In this document: positions 1 through 4,825 of the stretch, piece by piece
Layout of the letters: each line of letters starts with the position of its first letter
Position numbering within the stretch: the first letter of the stretch is position 1
Origin: Candidatus Zixiibacteriota bacterium
GTDB lineage: Bacteria > Zixibacteria > MSB-5A5 > JAUVRN01
NCBI GenBank assembly: GCA_030597645.1
Contig: JAUVRN010000085.1
Span: forward strand, 1 to 7,417
Reading direction: 5' to 3'
DNA: 7,417 nucleotides
Program-made: the position numbers and the translations under genes
The notes under the pieces: model-generated
The model's input: only the letters and a program-made list of their open reading frames with translations
What the model was told of the DNA's origin: nothing
The model's database searches: none

Positions 1-674
1 AGCTCAACCGCCTGCGCCAGATGGACGTGCAGGAATTCAACCGCCTGCGCGAGATGGACGTGGCCAATTTCATCCGGCATAAGATTGATGACGCCGAATT
101 CAATCGCCTGCGCCAGATGGATGTGGCCGGATTCAACCGGCTGATGCAGTACGACGTGGCGGAGTTCAATCGCCTTCGGCAGATGGATGTGCAGCAGTTC
201 AACCGCCTGCGCCAGATGAATGTGCAGGAGTTCAACCGTCTCTGGGTCGAGATCCCGGATGCCGAGCTGAATCGCCTGCGCCAGATGGACGTGCAGGAAT
301 TCAACCGCCTTCGCCAGATGGACGTGCAGCAGTTCAACCGCCTGCGCCAGATGGACGTGGCGGAATACGCATCGAAGCGCGCACAGCTCGTGGAACTGAC
401 GCACAACGCACTGATGCAGGCCACCGCCGATGCGGCCCTGGCGGCGCCTGATCGGTGGGCCTCCGTGGATGCCGAGATGATGCGCCAGATGGCCGAGATG
501 GAATTTGTTCAGCGGTTCATCCTGGAGACGGATGCGTCGCTGGTGCAAAACTTGATCGAGGCCGACCTGAAGAATTTGGCAGCGGATGATCGATTCGCCA
601 GTCTGCTGGTCGATCACGAAGCCATGCGGGCCATGATCACGCTGGACGACGCCCAGGCGTTCCCAGTCGACTAG
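1..674 (+). CDS. 11-residue-repeat protein, 5'-truncated (C-terminal part), function unknown
   Basis: The frame is open from the window edge (first whole codon at 3) to TAG at 672-674, giving 223 residues. The true start lies upstream; the ATG at 21 falls inside a repeat and is not a start. The first about 121 residues are eleven tandem units of consensus FNRLRQMDVQE, hydrophobic at unit positions 1, 4, 7 and 9 and charged or polar elsewhere. This suits a long amphipathic helix or hendecad coiled coil. The last about 102 residues (from YASKRAQ, nt 366) are non-repetitive, rich in Ala, Met, Leu, Asp and Glu, and look helical. No catalytic motif, signal peptide or membrane segment is visible in the part present. 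I do not recognise the family. A structural, scaffold or binding role is only a guess from the repeats. That it is coding is well supported: the repeat is conserved as protein while third codon positions vary (aac/aat, ctg/ctt, gac/gat). Confidence 0.8.
   Translation, partial: LNRLRQMDVQEFNRLREMDVANFIRHKIDDAEFNRLRQMDVAGFNRLMQYDVAEFNRLRQMDVQQFNRLRQMNVQEFNRLWVEIPDAELNRLRQMDVQEFNRLRQMDVQQFNRLRQMDVAEYASKRAQLVELTHNALMQATADAALAAPDRWASVDAEMMRQMAEMEFVQRFILETDASLVQNLIEADLKNLAADDRFASLLVDHEAMRAMITLDDAQAFPVD
3..365 (+). repeat. Tandem 33-bp coding repeat, 11 units
   Basis: Eleven contiguous units begin at nt 3, 36, 69, 99, 132, 165, 198, 231, 267, 300 and 333. Nine are 33 bp (11 residues); the unit at 69 is 30 bp and the unit at 231 is 36 bp. 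A twelfth, degenerate unit may start at 366 (YASKRAQ). Longer internal duplications are visible: 9-46 is identical to 273-310 over 38 nt, and 171-218 matches 306-353 at 46 of 48 positions. The array has therefore been partly renewed by duplication or gene conversion. Units upstream of the window edge are likely. Confidence 0.9.
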
Positions 675-687
675 ACCCTGCGGCGCC

Positions 688-701
688 CGGTACGCGTACC
701 G
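688..701. promoter_or_regulatory. Perfect 14-bp palindrome, possible operator
   Basis: CGGTACGCGTACCG reads the same on both strands and stands alone in the intergenic region, 13 bp after the stop of the repeat gene. It could be a dimeric regulator site or a small hairpin. A GC-rich genome yields such palindromes by chance, so no function is claimed. Confidence 0.25.
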
Positions 702-755
702 ATGACGTCCGTCGCGGTGCGCAGGCCGGAGCACGCCGGATCAACAGAAAGAAAA

Positions 756-782
756 GGCGCGGTGGCGCACCGCCACCGCGCC
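756..782 (+). terminator. GC-rich hairpin, candidate intrinsic terminator
   Basis: Arms 756-766 (GGCGCGGTGGC) and 772-782 (GCCACCGCGCC) pair perfectly over 11 bp around the 5-nt loop GCACC. An A-rich run (GAAAGAAAA, 747-755) precedes it, and GTATCATATT with five T in ten follows. The downstream T tract is weak for + strand termination, whereas on the - strand the stem is followed by TTTTCTTTC, a better tract, but no - strand gene reads into it. The likeliest role is an end or attenuation signal for the repeat gene. It sits close before the next gene's ribosome binding site, leaving little room for a separate promoter, so some read-through into that gene is plausible. Confidence 0.5.
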
Positions 783-800
783 GTATCATATTGTGCTTCG

Positions 801-805
801 AAGGA
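801..805 (+). promoter_or_regulatory. Ribosome binding site deciding the GTG start at 817
   Basis: AAGGA lies 11 nt before GTG 817. The same AAGGAT core also lies 11 nt before the ATG of the gene at 4826. The earlier in-frame GTG at 793 has only the terminator-like hairpin upstream and no such site, so 817 is preferred. Confidence 0.5.
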
Positions 806-816
806 TTCCTTGTCCC

Positions 817-2850
817 GTGATCCGATACCTCAGAATACTCTTTCTCTTCCTGACGATCGGGGTTGCACCGGTCGCACGGGCACAGCTGTACCAGCTCGAG
901 ACCGAGAATCTGCGGTTGATCTACAGTCGTGGTCCGCACCATTTCATCGCGCCGTACACGGTACAGTGTTTCGAAAACGCGCTGGCGTTTCACAGCAAAC
1001 TTTTCGATTACCGACCGTCCGAGAAGGTCACCGTGGTGCTGCACGATCAGGGCGACTTCGCCAATGCAGGCGCCACCGCGACCCCGCGCAATACGATCAT
1101 TGTCGGCCTGGCGCCATTCAGCTACGTCTACGAGACCACGATGGCCAACGAACGCATGATCCTGCTCATGAGTCACGAGCTGGTGCATATCGTGGCCGTG
1201 GATCGCTCTACGGGCCGCGACCGTTTCTTCCGCAAGATCTTCGGCGGGAAGGTGCGGGAGACGGCCGACAACCCGCTGTCCATGCTGTACGGATACCTCA
1301 CCACCCCGAGGCGGGACGCACCGCGGTGGTACCACGAGGGGATCGCGGTATTCATGGAGACCTGGATGGCCGGAGGCATCGGCCGGGCGCAGGGAGCCTT
1401 TGATGAGATGGTGTTCCGGGCCAAGGTGCGGGACAGTGCGCGCTTCTATGACCAGGTGGGTCTCGCGTCGGAGGGGACCAAGATCGACTTCATAGGCGGG
1501 GTAAACTCCTACCTGTACGGAACGCGCTTCATGAACTATCTCGCCTTCGAGTACGGGCCGGAACGTCTGATCGAGTGGGTCAAGCGGTCACAGGGATCGC
1601 GGAGTTACTTCGCGGCGCAGTTTCACCGTGTCTACGGCGTGAGCCTCGACGAGGCCTGGGATGACTGGGTGGCCTTCGAGCACCGTTTCCAGTGGACGAA
1701 CCTCGACAGCGTGAGGCAGTACGCCGTGACAGAATACTGGGACCTGACCCATCGGGGACTCGGATCGGTCTCCCGCACCGGCTACGACAGCACCACGTCC
1801 AGGCTGTACGCCGCGGTCAACCACCCGGGCGATATCGCGCACATCGCCCGGCTCGACCTGAACACTGGGAAGATAGAGCGAATCTGTGAGATCAAGGGTC
1901 CCGCCGGCTACTATGTGACCTCTCTGGCATACGATCCAGACTCCCGGACGCTGTTCTACACCACGGACAACTACGAGTGGCGCGACCTGGTGGCGGTCGA
2001 TCCGGAATCGGGTAAGACACGTACGTTGATCAAGGACGTCCGCGTGGGGGACCTCGCCTTCAATCGGGCCGACTCGTCGCTCTGGGGCGTGCGTCACTAC
2101 AACGGCCTCTCGACCCTTGTGCGCATCCCGTATCCATGGGATGACTGGAAGCAGATCCACTCGTGGCCTGACGGTCGCGACATGTACGACCTGGACATAT
2201 CACCGGACGGCAAGCTGATGTCGGCGAGCCTCTCGTCCATCGGGGGTCGACAGGTGCTGGCGCTGTTCGACATGGACAGCCTGATGCAGTACAACCCGAG
2301 TTACCGCGAACTGTACGAGTTTGGCTACAGCATACCGGAAAACTTCGTATTCACGGCGGACAGCCGCCAGTTGTACGGGTCGTCCTATTACACGGGCGTG
2401 TCCAACATCTTCCGGTACGACCTCGCTCTCGATTCGCTCGATGCGATGACCAACGCAGAGACCGGCTTTTTCCGCCCGCTTCCCGTGTGGGAAGATTCGA
2501 TCATCGCGCTGCGCTTTACCGGTGACGGTTTCTTGCCGGCCGTGGTACCGTCGACACCGCTGGAGGACGTGAGCGCGACGACCTTTCTGGGCACGCAGGT
2601 GGCCGAAAAGTACCCCGTAGTACAGGGCTGGCAGCTCGGTCCACCGTCCGATATCAATCTCGACAGCGTGGTTACCGACTCGGGCATGTACAGTGCTCTC
2701 CGTCACATCGGCCTGGCCTCCATCTACCCTGTGGTCGAGGGCTACCGGACCTATCTGGCCTGGGGACTCCGGGCCGAACTCACCGATCCGATCCTGACCC
2801 ATCGCTCGGATATAGCGGTCTCCTACACAGGCAACACATCGCTCACCTAG
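817..2850 (+). CDS. Secreted peptidase-MA (gluzincin) / beta-propeller protein; N-terminal part of a barrel fusion cut by an in-frame TAG
   Basis: GTG 817 gives 677 residues; GTG 793 would add eight. The first 23 residues (MIRYLRILFLFL...ARAQ) form a good Sec signal peptide cleaved near ARA-Q. Residues about 25-292 resemble the peptidase-MA family: HELVH at 120-124 supplies two zinc ligands and the catalytic Glu, and WYHEG places the third ligand at Glu174, so the zinc site is complete. Residues about 300-575 hold TolB/PD40-like propeller strands such as SLAYDPDSRTLFY and DLDISPDGKLM. From about 628 the chain enters an outer-membrane barrel, but TAG at codon 678 stops it about 50 residues in. 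The frame continues without shift to 3750. As written, this product would be exported but lack a complete barrel. The expected role is a periplasmic or surface zinc metallohydrolase anchored in the outer membrane; the substrate is unknown. No clear promoter is visible upstream. Confidence 0.8.
   Translation: MIRYLRILFLFLTIGVAPVARAQLYQLETENLRLIYSRGPHHFIAPYTVQCFENALAFHSKLFDYRPSEKVTVVLHDQGDFANAGATATPRNTIIVGLAPFSYVYETTMANERMILLMSHELVHIVAVDRSTGRDRFFRKIFGGKVRETADNPLSMLYGYLTTPRRDAPRWYHEGIAVFMETWMAGGIGRAQGAFDEMVFRAKVRDSARFYDQVGLASEGTKIDFIGGVNSYLYGTRFMNYLAFEYGPERLIEWVKRSQGSRSYFAAQFHRVYGVSLDEAWDDWVAFEHRFQWTNLDSVRQYAVTEYWDLTHRGLGSVSRTGYDSTTSRLYAAVNHPGDIAHIARLDLNTGKIERICEIKGPAGYYVTSLAYDPDSRTLFYTTDNYEWRDLVAVDPESGKTRTLIKDVRVGDLAFNRADSSLWGVRHYNGLSTLVRIPYPWDDWKQIHSWPDGRDMYDLDISPDGKLMSASLSSIGGRQVLALFDMDSLMQYNPSYRELYEFGYSIPENFVFTADSRQLYGSSYYTGVSNIFRYDLALDSLDAMTNAETGFFRPLPVWEDSIIALRFTGDGFLPAVVPSTPLEDVSATTFLGTQVAEKYPVVQGWQLGPPSDINLDSVVTDSGMYSALRHIGLASIYPVVEGYRTYLAWGLRAELTDPILTHRSDIAVSYTGNTSLT
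2848..2850 (+). other. In-frame amber (TAG) codon interrupting the metallohydrolase-barrel gene
   Basis: TAG follows SYTGNTSLT and is followed in the same frame by RERWHVNWNW and 289 further residues of barrel sequence up to TGA 3748-3750. A single C-to-T change from CAG (Gln) would explain it, as would an assembly or base-call error. TAG also ends the repeat gene (672-674) and the PrsW gene (4752-4754), so TAG is a normal stop here and wholesale reassignment is not supported. Confidence 0.85.
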
Positions 2851-3750
2851 AGGGAGCGGTGGCACGTCAACTGGAACTGGCAGCATCGCAACTGGACTCT
2901 GAGTCTCGCGCACAACGGCACGGATTTCTACGATCTGTTCGGGCCGACCCGCCGCAGTCGCAAGGGCAACGTCCTGAGTCTCGCATATGACAAGGTGCTG
3001 ATCGCGGACGCACCCAAGTCGCTGAGTTACAACGTCTCCATTGCCGGGTACAACCATCTGGATGAGTTGCCCTTTTACCAGGATATACCGACATCCTTCG
3101 ACAAGTTCGCGACCCTGGGCTTCGACATCAAATACGGCAACAAGCGCGCCGCCATGGGTGCCGTAGACTACCAAAAGGGCATTGGCTGGCAGTTCATCTC
3201 CTACAACCAGTTCGTCAAGGACCGGACCTACGCACAGGTCGTGAACAATCTGGACTTCGGTGTACCGTTGCCTATCACGCTGTCGTCCCTGTGGCTGCGT
3301 ACGTCGGCGGGGTACTCGAGCGGTGAGCGGCTGGATCCACAGGCCAACTTCTTCTTCGGTGGGTTTCGCAACAACTATGTCGATCATCGCACCGAGAAGA
3401 GGTATCGCAAGTTCTACACGTTCCCGGGTATCGAGATCAACAGCACCGGGGGCACCAACTATGCGCGTGGCATGCTCGAGTGGAACCTCCCGCCGTGGCG
3501 GTTCAGCCATGTCGGGCGCGGCTGGCTGCACTGGGAGCGCATTCGCATGGCGCTCTTCGGCTCGGCACTCGTGACCAATCTCGATGACGAGACATACCGC
3601 CGCTCGCCCGCCAACGTCGGGGCACAGCTCGATTTCCGATTCATGTTGTTGTGGCATTACCGTATGACCTTCTCGATCGGCTACGCCTCTGCGTTCGAAG
3701 AGAACGCCCAGCGTACCGATGAGTGGATGTTTTCCCTGAAGATCCTGTGA
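2851..3750 (+). CDS. Outer-membrane beta-barrel domain; C-terminal part of the interrupted fusion gene
   Basis: These 299 residues follow the TAG in the same frame. They show alternating hydrophobic/polar strands rich in Tyr, Trp and Phe (for example WHVNWNWQ, RNWTLSLAHN), Gly/Asn/Asp turns, and motifs such as DFYDLFGP, LPFYQD, FFFGGFRNNYVD and MLEWNLPP. The chain ends in a barrel-like terminal strand, WMFSLKIL. This fits a BamA/surface-antigen-like or related 8-16 strand barrel; the exact family was not determined. There is no signal peptide, and the first internal start (GTG 2995) has no ribosome binding site and would drop about 48 residues of barrel. It therefore cannot be an independent exported gene. 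It makes sense only as the continuation of the gene starting at 817, about 977 residues in all, or as a pseudogene remnant. It overlaps the PrsW gene by 4 nt. Confidence 0.75.
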   Translation, partial: RERWHVNWNWQHRNWTLSLAHNGTDFYDLFGPTRRSRKGNVLSLAYDKVLIADAPKSLSYNVSIAGYNHLDELPFYQDIPTSFDKFATLGFDIKYGNKRAAMGAVDYQKGIGWQFISYNQFVKDRTYAQVVNNLDFGVPLPITLSSLWLRTSAGYSSGERLDPQANFFFGGFRNNYVDHRTEKRYRKFYTFPGIEINSTGGTNYARGMLEWNLPPWRFSHVGRGWLHWERIRMALFGSALVTNLDDETYRRSPANVGAQLDFRFMLLWHYRMTFSIGYASAFEENAQRTDEWMFSLKIL

Positions 3751-4754
3751 GCGAGATCTACCAGTTCGCGGTCAGCCTGTTGCCGGTACTGCTATTCCTG
3801 GTGGCGCTCGTCTTCCTCGACAGTTTCAAGCTCATCTCCTTCCGCAACGTGCTGTGGGCGCTGGCCATCGGCGTGGTGGCCGCCCTGGTTTCTCTCTGGC
3901 TCAACGAACGGATTCTCTGGTGGCTCCGCCCCGACTTCAAGATCTTCTCCCGCTACGATGCGCCGCTGGTAGAAGAGCTGGCCAAGTGTGCACTCATAGC
4001 ATTCGTGATTCGAACGGGGCGCGTGGGATTCCTGGTCGACACGGCTATCTACAGTTTTGCTGTGGGCGCGGGTTTCGCGGTGATCGAGAATATTTACTAT
4101 CTCCACGCGGTCGCCTCCGACAACATGCTGGTGTGGGTGGTCCGCGGCTTCGGAACGGCGGCGTTGCACGGGGCGACGGTCGTGGTGTTCGGTGTCGCTT
4201 CCAAGAGCCTGCACGATCGGCATCCGGGTCGGGGCGTGTGGGTATTCGTGCCAGGCTTCTTGATGGCTGTGGTCATGCACTCGGTGTTCAACCACTTCAT
4301 ACTACCGCCCCTGGTCAGTACGCTGGTTGTGCTGGTCGTCCTCCCGTCGATCATCGTGTTTACTTTTGCCAGAAGTGAGAGTGCCACCCGCGAGTGGCTG
4401 GGTGAAGGCTGGCAGGCGGACGTCGATCTGCTGGAGGCGGTCACCACGGGCGAGATCGGGGAGACCCACGTGGGGTTCTTCCTGGAGAACCTGCGCAGTC
4501 ACTTCCCGCCGCTGGTGGTGGGGGATATGCTGGCGCTGCTCCAGCTTCACCTGGAGCTCTCCCTGGAGGCCAAGGGGCAGCTGATGGCCCAGGAGGCGGG
4601 GGTCACCCTGCCTCCCGATCCGGAACTCAAGTCCAAGCTGGCCGAGATTCAGTACCTCGAGCAGAGCATTGGCAAGATCGGCGTCCTGACGCTGAACCCG
4701 CTGCTGATCTCCAGTGGCCGGGATATCTGGCAGCGGCAACTCCTTCGAGCATAG
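3747..4754 (+). CDS. prsW: PrsW-family intramembrane metalloprotease
   Basis: The 335-residue product has about seven membrane segments (roughly 6-28, 34-56, 72-92, 95-120, 128-150, 163-186, 190-208). The PrsW signatures all sit in membrane segments: VEELAK at 75-80 (EExxK, Glu76/Glu77), VIEN at 112-115 (Glu114, Asn115), ALHGA with His141, and HSVFNHF at 178-184. PrsW proteases cleave membrane proteins, classically the anti-sigma factor RsiW in Bacillus subtilis; the substrate here is unknown. A cytosolic C-terminal region of about 127 residues (209-335) is helical and soluble, longer than in minimal PrsW proteins. GTG 3747 forms a GTGA overlap with the barrel gene's TGA, indicating translational coupling, and puts the first membrane segment near the N terminus. 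An in-frame GTG at 3723 would add eight residues (VDVFPEDP) and is less likely. The family call is firm; orthology to B. subtilis prsW is not implied. Confidence 0.88.
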   Translation: MSEIYQFAVSLLPVLLFLVALVFLDSFKLISFRNVLWALAIGVVAALVSLWLNERILWWLRPDFKIFSRYDAPLVEELAKCALIAFVIRTGRVGFLVDTAIYSFAVGAGFAVIENIYYLHAVASDNMLVWVVRGFGTAALHGATVVVFGVASKSLHDRHPGRGVWVFVPGFLMAVVMHSVFNHFILPPLVSTLVVLVVLPSIIVFTFARSESATREWLGEGWQADVDLLEAVTTGEIGETHVGFFLENLRSHFPPLVVGDMLALLQLHLELSLEAKGQLMAQEAGVTLPPDPELKSKLAEIQYLEQSIGKIGVLTLNPLLISSGRDIWQRQLLRA

Positions 4755-4756
4755 CC

Positions 4757-4784
4757 TTGCGGGGGCGACGGGGTCCCCTATATT
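4757..4784 (+). promoter_or_regulatory. Candidate sigma70-type promoter for the secreted Asp-box protein
   Basis: TTGCGG (4757-4762) and TATATT (4779-4784) are separated by 16 bp. The -10 matches the consensus at 5 of 6 positions; the -35 is strong only in its TTG. It lies directly after the PrsW stop and 41 nt before the ATG at 4826, and is AT-rich within GC-rich flanks. This suggests the last gene has its own transcript. No start-site data support it. Confidence 0.5.
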
Positions 4785-4808
4785 ACCCGTACCCGCAGTT
4801 CCTCCCGG

Positions 4809-4820
4809 AAAGGATCGGAG
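4809..4820 (+). promoter_or_regulatory. Ribosome binding site for the gene at 4826
   Basis: AAAGGATCGGAG contains two purine-rich cores: AAGGA ending 11 nt before the ATG, and GGAG ending 5 nt before it. Either supports ATG 4826 as the start, as does the signal peptide that begins there. Confidence 0.6.
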
Positions 4821-4825
4821 TCGCC

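Noticed and set aside
3..365. CRISPR-like array of 33-bp repeats
   Set aside because: The units are contiguous with no spacers, vary at third codon positions and are translated as a conserved 11-residue repeat.
793..816. GTG 793 as the start of the metallohydrolase gene
   Set aside because: It lies 10 nt after the terminator-like hairpin without a ribosome binding site; starting at 817 gives a cleaner signal peptide and uses the AAGGA site.
702..1403. Open frame on the + strand overlapping the start of the metallohydrolase gene
   Set aside because: It is out of frame with the peptidase domain and rich in Arg/Gly/His, and its start lies next to the palindrome with no ribosome binding site. 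It is a GC-driven shadow.
2848..2850. Pyrrolysine or programmed amber read-through
   Set aside because: The next codon is AGG, unlike known leaky TAG-CAR-YYA contexts, and no downstream stem was seen. TAG ends neighbouring genes and no pyl gene is in the window. Mutation or error is simpler, though read-through is not excluded.
2200..3657. Long open frame of 485 codons on the - strand
   Set aside because: It lies antisense to the propeller-barrel gene, has Arg/His/Val-rich composition with no recognisable motif, and is explained by GC-rich codon bias. The + strand frame has clear domain features.
2995..3750. Separate gene starting at GTG 2995
   Set aside because: It has no ribosome binding site and no signal peptide for a barrel, and the frame continues upstream as barrel sequence to the TAG and beyond.
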